Shown piece by piece: positions 35,012 through 44,693 of a DNA stretch of 64,000 bases. The notes beneath the pieces were generated by a model that searched no databases, was not told where the DNA came from, and saw only the letters and a program-made list of their open reading frames with translations. The position numbers and the translations under genes are program-made. Source of the stretch: Brachybacterium endophyticum. Its GTDB lineage: Bacteria > Actinomycetota > Actinomycetes > Actinomycetales > Dermabacteraceae. The stretch covers positions 434,001 to 498,000 of the forward strand of contig NZ_QFKX01000002.1 of the NCBI RefSeq assembly GCF_003130585.1. Reading direction: 5' to 3'. Positions within the stretch are counted from its first letter, which is position 1. Each line of letters opens with the position of its first letter.

Positions 35012-36646
35012 ATGTCCACACCCAGCGAACCCCGCCCCGGTGAGGGGACCGGGCCCCGACGGGGCGAGGTCCCCGCCACCGGCGAGATCCCCTCGCTCGT
35101 CGGCCGGATCAGGGCGTCCGGACGGCGCCGCGGACCGCTCGTGATCGCGGCCGTCGCCACCATGGGCTCCCTGCTGTTCGGCTACGACACCGGTGTGATC
35201 GCCGGCGCCCTGCCCTACATGCACCTGCCCGGCCCGGCCGGAGGCCTCGGCCTGAGCGCCGCCGAGGAGGGGCTGGTGACCTCGCTGCTCGCCTTCGGCG
35301 CGGCCGCCGGGGCCCTGCTGGGAGGTCAGCTCAACGACCGCATCGGCCGTCGTCGGGCGATCATGGTGCTCGCGATCGTGTTCGTCGTCGGCACGCTGGG
35401 CTGCACCTTCGCGCCGAACGTCGCCGTGATCGCGCCCTTCCGCTTCGTCCTCGGGATGGCCGTGGGCGGAGCCTCCTCGACGGTGCCGCTGTACCTCGCG
35501 GAGGCCGCGCCCAAGCGGATCCGCGGGCCGCTCGTCGCGATCGACCAGTTCATGATCGTCTTCGGGCAGTTCGTCGCCTACTCGATGAACGCGGTCATCG
35601 CGCGGATGCACTCCGCCCCGCAGGCGACCGTGCAGGACGACCCCTCGGGGAAGTACTCCTCGGGCGACGTCGTCTCCTGGGACGTGCTCCAGCACATCGA
35701 GGGGATCGTCGTCTCCGACGGCAACGGCGAGGCCTGGCGCTGGATGCTCGTGCTCGCCACCATCCCCGCGATCGTGCTGTGGGTCGGGATGCGCGTGATG
35801 CCGGAGTCCCCGCGCTGGTTCGCCGCGAACAAGCGCTACTACGACGTCATCGCGAGCCTGAAGGCACTGCGCGACCCCGCCAAGGACGACATCGCCGACG
35901 AGGTCGTCGAGATGGTCGAGCTCGAGGAGAAGCAGGCACGCCAGACCGAGTGGACGCTGCGGCAGGGGTTCACCCGGCGCTGGGCACGGCGACTGATCCT
36001 CATCGGCATCGCCCTGGGCATCTTCGACCAGCTCACCGGCATCAACACCGCCATGTGGTACATGCCCACGATCCTCGGCGCGGCGGGATTCTCGACGGCC
36101 GACGCGATCACGCTGAACGTCGTCACCGGGCTGGTCTCGGCGGTGGGGTCTGCGGTGGGGCTGTACGTGGTCTTCCGCTTCGCCCGGCGTCACGTGGGCA
36201 TGGCCCAGGAGTTCGGCGTGGCCGTGGCCCTGTTCGTGCTCGCGGGCCTCTTCCACTTCGGCATCGAGCCCCACATGAAGGCCGACGGCAGCATCGCCGG
36301 GACGATCCCCGTCGTGGTGCCCTGGCTGGTGCTCGTGGTGGTCTCGCTGTTCGTGTTCGCCAAGCAGGCAGGGACCGTCACCTGGGTGCTGCTCGCGGAG
36401 ATCTTCCCCGCGAAGATCCGCGGCGGGGCGCAGGGGATCTCGGTGGGCATGCTGTGGCTGTTCAACGGCATCGTCGCGGCCGTCTTCCCCTCGATGATGG
36501 CGGGCCTGGGCGGCGCGAAGACCTACCTGGTGTTCGCGATCATCAACGTCGTCGCGTTCCTGTTCTACTGGCGGATCGTCCCCGAGACCCGGGGCGTCTC
36601 GCTCGAGGAGTTCGAGGAGCGCTACCAGGCCACCCACGGGGACTGA
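35012..36646 (+). CDS. MFS sugar/inositol transporter (second copy)
   Basis: 544 aa, paralogue of iolT with the same landmarks: FGYDTGVIAGALPYM, DRIGRRRAIM, PESPRWFAANKRYY, DQLTGINTAMWYM, PETRGVSLEEFEERY. 12 TM segments. It shares the ~40-residue DDPSGKYSSG loop, so the pair likely arose by duplication. Two consecutive ATGs are possible; 35012 has the better spacing to GGAGG (35001-35005). Last structural gene before the regulator; it may differ in affinity or isomer preference. Confidence 0.88.
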   Translation: MSTPSEPRPGEGTGPRRGEVPATGEIPSLVGRIRASGRRRGPLVIAAVATMGSLLFGYDTGVIAGALPYMHLPGPAGGLGLSAAEEGLVTSLLAFGAAAGALLGGQLNDRIGRRRAIMVLAIVFVVGTLGCTFAPNVAVIAPFRFVLGMAVGGASSTVPLYLAEAAPKRIRGPLVAIDQFMIVFGQFVAYSMNAVIARMHSAPQATVQDDPSGKYSSGDVVSWDVLQHIEGIVVSDGNGEAWRWMLVLATIPAIVLWVGMRVMPESPRWFAANKRYYDVIASLKALRDPAKDDIADEVVEMVELEEKQARQTEWTLRQGFTRRWARRLILIGIALGIFDQLTGINTAMWYMPTILGAAGFSTADAITLNVVTGLVSAVGSAVGLYVVFRFARRHVGMAQEFGVAVALFVLAGLFHFGIEPHMKADGSIAGTIPVVVPWLVLVVVSLFVFAKQAGTVTWVLLAEIFPAKIRGGAQGISVGMLWLFNGIVAAVFPSMMAGLGGAKTYLVFAIINVVAFLFYWRIVPETRGVSLEEFEERYQATHGD

Positions 36647-36700
36647 CCCCTGACGGGGGAACGACCCCGGCGTGGGGCGGCCCCGAAGGCACTGTGTACA

Positions 36701-36712
36701 TTTGTCAGGACA
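36701..36712 (+). promoter_or_regulatory. Putative IolR operator 4 (gntR promoter)
   Basis: TTTGTCAGGACA, 61 bp upstream of the GntR-family gene. Suggests autoregulation. Confidence 0.6.
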
Positions 36713-36773
36713 GCGGCAGCGCTGAGGGGTGCCATGTCACCCCTGACGCCGACACCGGGACGAGGAGGGACCC

Positions 36774-37529
36774 ATGGGCGCGGAGAGCATCCCCCCGACC
36801 GAACTGATCATCCCCATCGACCGCGGCTCCTCGACGTCCCTCTACCTGCAGCTCTCCGCTGCGATCGAAGGGGCGATCCGCGACGGGCAGCTGCCCCCGG
36901 GCTCGCGGATCGAGAACGAGCTGCAGCTCGCGAGCCGGCTGAAGCTCTCACGCCCCACGGTGCGCCAGGGCATCCAGGAGCTCGTGGACAAGGGACTGCT
37001 GGTGCGCAAGCGCGGGGTCGGCACCCAGGTCGTCGAATCCCAGGTCAACCGCCCCGTCGCGCTGACCTCGCTGTTCGACGACCTCGCGCGGGAGGGCAAG
37101 CGCCCCCGCACCGAGGTCCTCGAGTACCGGATCGGTCGCCCCTCGGCGGAGGCCGCGGGGCGCCTGCTGCTGGGCGCCGGCGAGCTCGTGCTGGAGCTGG
37201 TGCGCGTGCGCTACGCCGACGACGAACCGCTCGCCGTCATGCGCAACACCCTGCCGGAGAAGTTCGCGCCCACCCGTGAGGAGCTGCTGGAGAAGGGGCT
37301 GTACGCGGCCCTGCGCGAGCGCGGGATCGCCACCGCCGTCGGCCACGAGCGCATCGGCGCGGTCACGGCCGACGAGGAGCACGCGACACTGCTCGAGGAA
37401 TCGGTCGGCGCGGCGCTGCTGACGATGGACCGCAAGTCCTTCGCCAACGACGGCTCCGTGATCGAGTACGGCCACCACGTCTATCGCGCCTCGCGCTACT
37501 CCTTCGAGGTGACGCTCGTCGACGGCTGA
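36774..37529 (+). CDS. iolR: GntR/HutC-family regulator of the inositol locus
   Basis: 251 aa. Winged-helix GntR domain at residues ~20-85 (YLQLSAAIEGAIRDGQLPPG; LSRPTVRQGIQELVDKGLL; GVGTQV wing). UTRA effector domain ~100-245 (LEYRIGRPSAEAAGRLL, ELVRVRYADDEPLAVM, IEYGHHVYRASRYSFEV). By position and by the motif shared among locus promoters it probably represses the iol genes until an inositol metabolite binds UTRA. The symbol is by analogy with Corynebacterium IolR and is an inference. Confidence 0.8.
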   Translation: MGAESIPPTELIIPIDRGSSTSLYLQLSAAIEGAIRDGQLPPGSRIENELQLASRLKLSRPTVRQGIQELVDKGLLVRKRGVGTQVVESQVNRPVALTSLFDDLAREGKRPRTEVLEYRIGRPSAEAAGRLLLGAGELVLELVRVRYADDEPLAVMRNTLPEKFAPTREELLEKGLYAALRERGIATAVGHERIGAVTADEEHATLLEESVGAALLTMDRKSFANDGSVIEYGHHVYRASRYSFEVTLVDG

Positions 37530-37540
37530 CCCGCGCCGGT

Positions 37541-39007
37541 TCAGCCGGAAGCGCTGGTCCGCTCGGACGCGCCGGGGCGCCCGGGAGCACCGGGCCGGTC
37601 CGCCGGGTCGAGGGCACCCGCCCGTCCCGCCGCTCCGAGGCGGATGGGCACGAAGGCGAGCAGCCCCAGGGCGATCACCACGATGATCCCGATGATGCCC
37701 ATGCGGGTGTCGTGGAACAGGGCGACCGAGGCGGAGAACGCGGCGGTGCCGAGGAAGCCGAGCGCCCTGCCCGTGGTCGCGTAGAGGCCGAAGTTCTCCG
37801 TCTCGCGCCCCGGGGCCGAGAGCCGGGTCAGCAGGTTCCGCGAGGAGGACTGCACCGGGCCGACGAACAGGCAGATCGTGAGGCCCATCACCCAGAACAC
37901 CAGCTGGGCCTCGAGAAGGAAGATCACCAGGCCCAGCACGACGATCGCCGCGCAGCCGATGATGATCACGGCGCGCGAGCCGATGCGGTCGTCCAGCCGC
38001 CCGCCCAGGAAGACCCCGACGCCCGCGATCAGGTTGGCGGCGATCCCGAACACGATCACCTCGACGGTCGAGAACCCGTAGGCGTTCGCGGCGAGCACCC
38101 CGGCCACCGAGAACACCGCGCCCAGCCCGTCCCGGTAGATCGCGGAGGCCGCCAGGTAGGCGAGGGTCGCGGGTTCCTCGCGGAAGGCGCGGACGACCCG
38201 GCGCACGATCGCCGCATACCCCTGCCAGGGGGTCCACCGGGTCCTGCCCGTCTGGACCCGCCGTTCGCCCTCAGTCGCCGCGTCGTCACCGCCCTCGATC
38301 TCGCCGCGTGCGCGATGACGCGGTGCCCACAGCATCAGCGGGAGGGTGCCCAGCAGGATCCAGAGCGCGGTGAACAGCGGGATCGCCCGCAGGTTCCAGC
38401 CGTCGTCCGCGGGGATGCCGAGGATCCCGGTGCCGGGCATCACGAAGAGCACGAGCACGAGCACCAGGCACAGGATCGACCCCCAGTAGCCGACGGCCCA
38501 GGCGGTGCCGGAGACGCGCCCGCGGTTCTCCGTCGTGGAGATCTCCGGCAGCACCGAGTTCACGAAGACCCCCGCGAGCTCCGAGAACACGACCGCGAGG
38601 GCGATCAGCACGGCACCGAGCGTCAACGAGTCCGCGTCCAGGGCGACCAGGGGCATCGCCGCGATCGTCGCCACCGTCGCCAGGGTGGTGATGCGCAGCA
38701 GCGCGTTGCGCGATCCCCCGGAGTCCGCGAGGTTCCCCAGCAGCGGCGCCAGCAGCGCGATCGCGACGGCGCCCGCGGCCTGCCACGAGGTGAGCACCTG
38801 GGAGCCGTGGTCCTGCGCCGCCTTGATCGCCTCCTCGCCGACGGCCCCCTGGGTGGCGACGGCGTTGGTCACGTAGGTCGCGAAGACGAACGTCAGGATC
38901 ACCGAGCTGAACGCGGACATCCCGCCGTCCCACAGGGCGAAGGAGACGAGGGAGCGGCGGGAGCGGGCCGCCGGGGCAGGTCCGGATGAGGAATGGGGCA
39001 CGCTCAT
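37541..39007 (-). CDS. Atg22/UMF1-type MFS transporter
   Basis: 488 aa, about 12 TM segments. The N-terminus SFALWDGGMSAFSSVILTFVFA and TAWAVGYWGSILCLVL (with G-Y-x-G) are characteristic of the UMF1/vacuole-effluxer-like MFS group; GPVQSSSRNLLTRLSAP is the matching C-terminal-half motif. Putative exporter, substrate unknown. The C-terminal ~30 residues are Pro/Gly/Ala-rich. It converges on gntR (11 bp) and is divergent from mrpA. Confidence 0.85.
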   Translation of the reverse strand: MSVPHSSSGPAPAARSRRSLVSFALWDGGMSAFSSVILTFVFATYVTNAVATQGAVGEEAIKAAQDHGSQVLTSWQAAGAVAIALLAPLLGNLADSGGSRNALLRITTLATVATIAAMPLVALDADSLTLGAVLIALAVVFSELAGVFVNSVLPEISTTENRGRVSGTAWAVGYWGSILCLVLVLVLFVMPGTGILGIPADDGWNLRAIPLFTALWILLGTLPLMLWAPRHRARGEIEGGDDAATEGERRVQTGRTRWTPWQGYAAIVRRVVRAFREEPATLAYLAASAIYRDGLGAVFSVAGVLAANAYGFSTVEVIVFGIAANLIAGVGVFLGGRLDDRIGSRAVIIIGCAAIVVLGLVIFLLEAQLVFWVMGLTICLFVGPVQSSSRNLLTRLSAPGRETENFGLYATTGRALGFLGTAAFSASVALFHDTRMGIIGIIVVIALGLLAFVPIRLGAAGRAGALDPADRPGAPGRPGASERTSASG

Positions 39008-39104
39008 GTGCGCACCCTATGTCCGGCCCGCAGGGAAAGGTCACTCCGACCCAGCGGCGGCACAGGGCATGCAGATAGAATTCCGAGTATCCCCAGCCGC
39101 CCTC

Positions 39105-42044
39105 ATGGACGGAGTGCCCGTGCTCGCTGTGCTCGTCGCGCATCTCGCAGCCGCCCTGCTCGGGCCGCTCGCGGTGAGGGTGATGGGGCGCAGCGCCTTC
39201 TACCTCCTGGCCGTGGTCCCCGCGGCCAGCGCCCTGTGGCTGGCCACGCTGGACCCGGCGGCGCTCACGACCTCGCCACGGGTGCACTCGATCCCCTGGA
39301 TCCCGCAGTTCGGGATCACGCTGACCTTCCGGCTGGACACCCTGAGCTGGCTGCTCGCGATGATCGCCACGGCGGTCGGCGCGCTCGTGCTGGTCTACTG
39401 CGCGCGCTACTTCAAGAACACCGAGCCCGGGCTGGGGCGCTTCGCCGGCGTGCTGACCGCCTTCGCCGGCGCCATGGTGGGGCTGGTGCTGGCCGACGAC
39501 GTCATGGTCATGTTCGTGTTCTGGGAACTGACCACGATCTTCTCCTACCTGCTGATCGGCCACTACGCCGAGAAGCGGGCCTCGCGCCGTGCCGCGATCA
39601 ACGCGCTGATCTCGACCACGGCCGGCGGGCTGGCGATGTTCGTCGGGCTGCTGATGCTCGCCGAGCGGGCGGGCAGCATGAGCCTCGCCGCGATCGTGGA
39701 GAGCCCGATCTGGCACGGCGACGACGCCTATCTCGTGATCGCGCTGCTGCTGATCGCCGCGGGCGCCGTCAGCAAGTCCGCGCTCGTGCCCACCCACTTC
39801 TGGCTGCCCGGTGCGATGGCGGCACCGACCCCCGTCTCCGCCTACCTGCACGCCGCTGCGATGGTGAAGGCGGGCGTCTACCTGGTGCTGCGCCTGGACC
39901 CCGCGATCGCCCAGGTGCCGTACGTCGGCCCGGTGATCGTCGTGCTCGGCGCGGCGACGATGCTGCTGGGCGGCTGGCGTGCTCTGCGCCAGGTCGACAT
40001 CAAGCTGCTGCTGGCCTACGGGACCGTCTCCCAGCTGGGCTTCCTGATGGCCGTCGCCGGTCTCGCGACCCCCGATGCGGTGCTCGCCGCGAGCGCCATG
40101 CTGGTCGCCCACGCCGCCTTCAAGGCGCCGCTGTTCATGGTGGTCGGCATCATCGACAAGAAGTACGGCACGCGTGACATGCGGGTGCTCTCGGGCGTGT
40201 GGCGTGCCGCCCCGATCGTCTCTGTGATCGGGCTGATCTCGGCCGCCTCCATGGCCGCCGTCCCGCCGCTGCTCGGCTTCGTCTCCAAGGAGGCGATCTT
40301 CACCGCCCTCTGGTACGGCGGGACCGCCCAGCGCCTCCTGCTGGTCGCGCTCGTCGCCGGGTCGGTGCTCACGGTCGCCTACTCGTGGCGCTTCCTCACC
40401 GGTGCGCTCGGGCGCGCCCCGGGTGCGCCGCCCGTGCGGGCGGCCGCCATCAGCCCCGGGTTCTGGCTGCCGCCGGCCGTGATCACGCTGGCGACGCTCG
40501 CCCTGCCCGTGCTCGCCCACGGCCTCGAGGTGATCACGGCCCGGATCGCCGACGGCGTCCCCGGCGAGCACGCCGGGGTGCACCTGGCGATCGTCCCGCA
40601 CCTGGGAGTGCCCCTGCTGCTGAGCGCCGTGACGCTCGGGCTCGGCGTCCTGGTGGCGGTCCTGGCACGGCCCGTCGAGCGATTCCAGCGCGCCGTCTCC
40701 CCGCAGCGCTGGGCGCCCGGACGCGCCGGGGTGCTGCTGGACGCCGAGCGCGGGTTCCGCGGGCTGATGCGTGCGGTGGACAGCATCGCCGTGCTGGTCA
40801 CCCCGCTCTACCAGAGGGGCTCGCTGCCCTTCACCCTGGGCACGATGCTCGTGGTCATCATCGCCATGGCCGCGCCGATCCTGTTCTGGCAGAACCCCCT
40901 GCCCGACAACTTCGTGCCCTTCATGCGCCCGGTCGAGATCCTGCTGCTGGTGGTCGCGGCGATCGCGTCGATCGGCGCGGCGAGGGCACGCCGGCGACTG
41001 CGCGCGGTCTTCCTGATCACGGTCACCGGCTACGTGGTCGCCCTCTACTTCCTGCTCGCCGGTGCCCCCGACGTCGCCCTCACCCAGGTGCTCGCCGAGA
41101 CCATGATGACCGTGGTGCTCGTGCTCGCCCTGCGGCGCATGCCCGCGTACTTCTCCCGTCGTCCCCTGAACCTCGACCGCTGGCTGCGTTGGACGATCGC
41201 GATCGGCACCGCGGCGGCGCTCTGCGGCGTCGCGGTCTACGCGGCGGCGGCCCGCCAGGACGATCCGCTGGGGCGTGACCTCATCGAGGCGGCGTACACG
41301 ATCGGCGGCGGCCACAACGTCGTCAACGTGACCCTCGTGGACGCCCGCGTCTGGGACACCTTCGGGGAGATCTCGGTGCTGCTGGTGGTCGCCACGGGCG
41401 TCGCCTCCCTGATCTTCGTCACCCAGCGCGAGCAGTCGATCGCCCGGGTGGAGTCGGTGCGGCCCTCGCGCACGATCTGGAACCGTCGGGCCGACACCGA
41501 GCTGCCCCGCAACCTCCTGGAGCTCGACACGCGCCCCGAGGACGTCAGCGGCAACCGCTGGCGCACCTGGCTCTCCGCGGGACGCACGCTGGCCCCGCAG
41601 CGTCGCATGGTGGTCCTCGAAGTGATGACCCGGCTGTCGTTCCCGCTGATGATGATGTTCTCCGTGTACCTGCTGATGGCCGGTCACAACCATCCCGGCG
41701 GCGGTTTCGCAGGCGGCCTGGTCGCGGGCATCGCGCTCACCCTGCGCTACATCGCCGGCGGCCGCTACGAGCTCTCCGAGGCCGCGCCGGTGCAGGCCGG
41801 TCTGGTGCTCGGCGTCGGCATGGCGACCGCGGTGGCGGCGGCGGTGCTGCCCGTGTTCTTCGGCGGCAGCGTGTTCTCGACCGCGACCCCCGTCGTGCAC
41901 GTCCCGGTGCTCGGCGAGCTGCACTTCCCCAGCGCGCTGCTGTTCGACATCGGCGTCTATCTCGTGGTGATCGGAGTGGTGCTGGACATCCTGCGCAGCC
42001 TGGGGTCCCAGATCGATCTCCACCAGGAGGCCGAGACCGAATGA
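39105..42044 (+). CDS. mrpA: Na+/H+ antiporter subunit A with fused B domain
   Basis: 979 aa from the ATG at 39105, about 21 TM segments. The NuoL/ND5-like core includes FWELTTIFSYLLIGHY and the proton-channel lysine region SKSALVPTHFWLP; an MnhB domain is fused at the C-terminus (SFPLMMMFSVYLLMAGHNHPG, shown in part, GGGFAGGLVAG). It is the largest subunit of the multi-gene Mrp cation/proton antiporter in the cytoplasmic membrane, serving pH and Na+ homeostasis. Upstream ATGs at 39069 and 39006 are alternatives, but homologues begin at about LAVLVAHL. No separate mrpB exists, consistent with the fusion. Confidence 0.92.
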   Translation: MDGVPVLAVLVAHLAAALLGPLAVRVMGRSAFYLLAVVPAASALWLATLDPAALTTSPRVHSIPWIPQFGITLTFRLDTLSWLLAMIATAVGALVLVYCARYFKNTEPGLGRFAGVLTAFAGAMVGLVLADDVMVMFVFWELTTIFSYLLIGHYAEKRASRRAAINALISTTAGGLAMFVGLLMLAERAGSMSLAAIVESPIWHGDDAYLVIALLLIAAGAVSKSALVPTHFWLPGAMAAPTPVSAYLHAAAMVKAGVYLVLRLDPAIAQVPYVGPVIVVLGAATMLLGGWRALRQVDIKLLLAYGTVSQLGFLMAVAGLATPDAVLAASAMLVAHAAFKAPLFMVVGIIDKKYGTRDMRVLSGVWRAAPIVSVIGLISAASMAAVPPLLGFVSKEAIFTALWYGGTAQRLLLVALVAGSVLTVAYSWRFLTGALGRAPGAPPVRAAAISPGFWLPPAVITLATLALPVLAHGLEVITARIADGVPGEHAGVHLAIVPHLGVPLLLSAVTLGLGVLVAVLARPVERFQRAVSPQRWAPGRAGVLLDAERGFRGLMRAVDSIAVLVTPLYQRGSLPFTLGTMLVVIIAMAAPILFWQNPLPDNFVPFMRPVEILLLVVAAIASIGAARARRRLRAVFLITVTGYVVALYFLLAGAPDVALTQVLAETMMTVVLVLALRRMPAYFSRRPLNLDRWLRWTIAIGTAAALCGVAVYAAAARQDDPLGRDLIEAAYTIGGGHNVVNVTLVDARVWDTFGEISVLLVVATGVASLIFVTQREQSIARVESVRPSRTIWNRRADTELPRNLLELDTRPEDVSGNRWRTWLSAGRTLAPQRRMVVLEVMTRLSFPLMMMFSVYLLMAGHNHPGGGFAGGLVAGIALTLRYIAGGRYELSEAAPVQAGLVLGVGMATAVAAAVLPVFFGGSVFSTATPVVHVPVLGELHFPSALLFDIGVYLVVIGVVLDILRSLGSQIDLHQEAETE

Positions 42045-42595
42045 GCGTGAGCCTGACCCTGGTCCTGACCGCCGGCGTGCTGATCGCCTGCGGCGTCTAC
42101 CTCGTGCTCGAACGCACCCTGACCCGCATCATCCTGGGCTTCGTGCTGCTGGGCAACGGGGTGAACCTGCTGTTCATCGTCGCCGCCGGGCCGTGGGGCG
42201 AGCCGCCCTTCGAGGGCAGCGGGGATCCCGGGACCATGACCGACCCGCTGCCGTTCGCGATGGTGCTGACCGCCATCGTCATCACCCTGGGCGTGACCGC
42301 CTTCGTGATGGCGCTGGCCTACCGGGCCTGGCAGCTCTTCGGCCACGACGAGGTCCCCGACGACGTCGAGGACCGGCGCGTGCTGCGCCGCTCCCGCGGG
42401 CGCACCGGGCAGGGCATCGAGGTGGGCTGGGCCGACCAGCTCGACGAGGACGCCCGCCGCGGCGCGCTCGCGACATCGCAGGGACTCCCGGAGCGTCGCG
42501 AGGCCGACCCGCTGGGCGAGGACCTCTCGGGCGACGAGGACGTCCCGCAGGACTACACCGAGGCCGACGAGGCAGAGGGGGAGGAGCGCCGATGA
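42041..42595 (+). CDS. mrpC: Na+/H+ antiporter subunit C with long hydrophilic tail
   Basis: 184 aa. Residues 1-100 are the NuoK-like three-TM MnhC domain (GVYLVLERTLTRIILGFVLL, GNGVNLLFIVAAGPWGEPP, VLTAIVITLGVTAFVMAL). The last ~80 residues are very charged (EVPDDVEDRRVLRRSRGRTG onward), longer than the usual 110-130-aa subunit. It overlaps mrpA and mrpD by ATGA. Confidence 0.93.
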   Translation: MSVSLTLVLTAGVLIACGVYLVLERTLTRIILGFVLLGNGVNLLFIVAAGPWGEPPFEGSGDPGTMTDPLPFAMVLTAIVITLGVTAFVMALAYRAWQLFGHDEVPDDVEDRRVLRRSRGRTGQGIEVGWADQLDEDARRGALATSQGLPERREADPLGEDLSGDEDVPQDYTEADEAEGEERR

Positions 42596-44160
42596 GCATC
42601 GAGCTGCTGCTGGCCCTGCCCGTCGTCCTGCCCCTGGGCGGCGCGGCCGCCTCGCTGATCCTGCGCCACCACGCACGGCTGCAGCGTGCGGTGAGCATCG
42701 CGACCCTGGTCGCGATCCTGGTGGCCGCCCTCGCCATCGGCTACGGGGTGAGCGCGGACGGCACGCTCGTGCTGCAGATCGCGAGCTGGACGCCGCAGCT
42801 CGGGATCGTGCTGGTCGCCGACAGGCTGACGGCCCTGATGCTGGTCGTCTCCAGCATCGTCACCCTCGCCGTGCTGATCTACTCCAGTGCGCAGACGGTC
42901 AGCGAGAACACCGAGCGCACCCCGGTCGCGATCTACCACCCGACCTACATGGTGCTGGTCGCGGGCGTCTCCAACGCCTTCCTCGCCGGGGACCTGTTCA
43001 ACCTGTACGTGAGCTTCGAGATCCTGCTCGCGGCGAGCTACGTGCTGCTGACCCTGGGCGGGTCCGCGAGCCGCATCCGCGCCGCGACCACCTACGTGAT
43101 CGTCTCCCTGCTCAGCTCGATCATCTTCCTGGCCGGCATCGCCGCGGTCTACGCCGCGGTGGGGACGGTGAACCTGGCCGAGCTCGCGGTGCGCCTTGAC
43201 CAGCTGCCCGACGCCACCCGCATGGGGCTCGAGCTCACGCTGCTGGTCGCCTTCGCGATCAAGGCCGCGATCTTCCCGCTCAGCGCCTGGCTGCCGGACT
43301 CCTACCCGACGGCGCCGGCGCCGGTGACCGCCGTGTTCGCCGGACTGCTGACCAAGGTGGGCATCTACGCGATCATCCGCCTGGAGACGCTGCTGTTCCC
43401 GGCCTCCCAGCTGGAGGTGCTGCTGCTCGCGGCCGCCGGCGCCAGCCTCGTGATCGGGATCCTGGGCGCCGTCGCCCAGACGGACCTCAAGCGTGTCCTA
43501 TCCTTCACGCTGGTCTCCCACATGGGCTTCATGCTGTTCGGCATCGGGGTGACCACGCGGCTCGCGATCGCCTCGACCATCTACTACGTCGCCCACCACA
43601 TCACCGTGCAGTCCACGCTGTTCCTGGTCGCGGGGCTCATCGAGCACCGCACGGGCACCACGAACCTGGGCAGGTTGGGCGGCCTGGCCAAGGCGGCCCC
43701 GCTGCTGGCCGTCCTCTTCTTCCTGCCGGCCATGAACCTCGCGGGCATCCCGCCCTTCTCCGGGTTCCTCGGCAAGGTCGGCCTGGTGGAGGCGGGCATC
43801 GCCCGCGGCAACGAGGCCTCCTGGATCCTCGTGGTGATCAGCGTGGTGACGAGCCTGCTCACCCTGTACGCGATCGCGAAGATCTGGAACCGTGCCTTCT
43901 GGCAGAGCCCGCCGAGCGGCACCGACATCGACCGCACGGGAGCTCCCGTCCCCGCGCTCATGTTCGGCGCGACCGGCGCCCTGGTGATCGTCTCCGTGCT
44001 GCTGACGGTCCTGGCCGGTCCGCTGCTGCACTACACCGACGAGGCCGCCCGTTCGGTCCTGGACCGCAAGCCGTACGTCAGCGCCGTGCTCGGTGAGGAC
44101 GCCGCATCGCACCTGCACTGGCGCATCGGTGACGACGGCACCCGGGTGGAGGGGCGATGA
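42592..44160 (+). CDS. mrpD: Na+/H+ antiporter subunit D
   Basis: 522 aa, about 14 TM, NuoN/NuoM-like. Landmarks: VSFEILLAASYVLLTLGGS, the conserved ion-path lysine in AFAIKAAIFPLSAWLPDSY, and TDLKRVLSFTLVSHMGFMLF. Start ATG after GAGGAG at 42581, coupled to mrpC. Normal length. Confidence 0.95.
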   Translation: MSIELLLALPVVLPLGGAAASLILRHHARLQRAVSIATLVAILVAALAIGYGVSADGTLVLQIASWTPQLGIVLVADRLTALMLVVSSIVTLAVLIYSSAQTVSENTERTPVAIYHPTYMVLVAGVSNAFLAGDLFNLYVSFEILLAASYVLLTLGGSASRIRAATTYVIVSLLSSIIFLAGIAAVYAAVGTVNLAELAVRLDQLPDATRMGLELTLLVAFAIKAAIFPLSAWLPDSYPTAPAPVTAVFAGLLTKVGIYAIIRLETLLFPASQLEVLLLAAAGASLVIGILGAVAQTDLKRVLSFTLVSHMGFMLFGIGVTTRLAIASTIYYVAHHITVQSTLFLVAGLIEHRTGTTNLGRLGGLAKAAPLLAVLFFLPAMNLAGIPPFSGFLGKVGLVEAGIARGNEASWILVVISVVTSLLTLYAIAKIWNRAFWQSPPSGTDIDRTGAPVPALMFGATGALVIVSVLLTVLAGPLLHYTDEAARSVLDRKPYVSAVLGEDAASHLHWRIGDDGTRVEGR

Positions 44161-44693
44161 GGGCGATGCTGCGCGAACTGCCCAGCCGGTGGCTGGGCCT
44201 CGCCGTCACGACCGTGTTCTGGTGCCTGCTGTGGGGCGGGTTCTCCCCGCGGGACGTGCTGGGCGGGCTCGCGGTCGCGATCCTCGTCTACGTCGTCTTC
44301 CCCCTGCCCTCGATGGCCCGCGAGGTGACGCTGCGGCCGCTGGCGTTCCTGTGGCTCTGCGTGCGCTTCCTGTGGGACATGACGGTCTCGGCCGTCCAGA
44401 TCGCCTGGTGGGCCGTGCGCCCGGGGCCCGAGCCGCCCACGGCCGTGATCGCGGTGCCCCTGGCCTCGCGCTCCGACCTGTTCCTCACCTTCACAGCGGC
44501 GCTGTCGACGTTGATCCCCGGTTCCGTGGTGGTCGAGGCGCAGCGCGCCACGGGGACCCTGTTCCTGCACGTGATCGGTGTGGGCACCGAGGAGGCGGCC
44601 GAGGTCGCGCGGGAGCGGACGCGGGCCCAGGAGATGCGCCTGCTGCAGGCCCTGGCCCGCAAGGACGTGCTCGAGGAGGCCGAGGCCTCATGA
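44157..44693 (+). CDS. mrpE: Na+/H+ antiporter subunit E
   Basis: 178 aa MnhE subunit: two to three N-terminal TM segments (VTTVFWCLLWGGFSPRDVLG, LAVAILVYVVFPLP), then the soluble ferredoxin-like part with LTFTAALSTLIPGSVVVE. Overlaps both neighbours by ATGA. Typical size. Confidence 0.93.
   Translation: MRAMLRELPSRWLGLAVTTVFWCLLWGGFSPRDVLGGLAVAILVYVVFPLPSMAREVTLRPLAFLWLCVRFLWDMTVSAVQIAWWAVRPGPEPPTAVIAVPLASRSDLFLTFTAALSTLIPGSVVVEAQRATGTLFLHVIGVGTEEAAEVARERTRAQEMRLLQALARKDVLEEAEAS

Noticed and set aside
38286-42023. Very long open frame antisense to mrpA (about 1245 codons), and similar ones at 9543-12083, 60987-63935 and 3717-5822 on the minus strand
   Set aside because: They lie opposite well-supported genes, are His/Gly/Arg/Gln-rich with no domain, and are expected in high-GC DNA where stops are rare out of frame.
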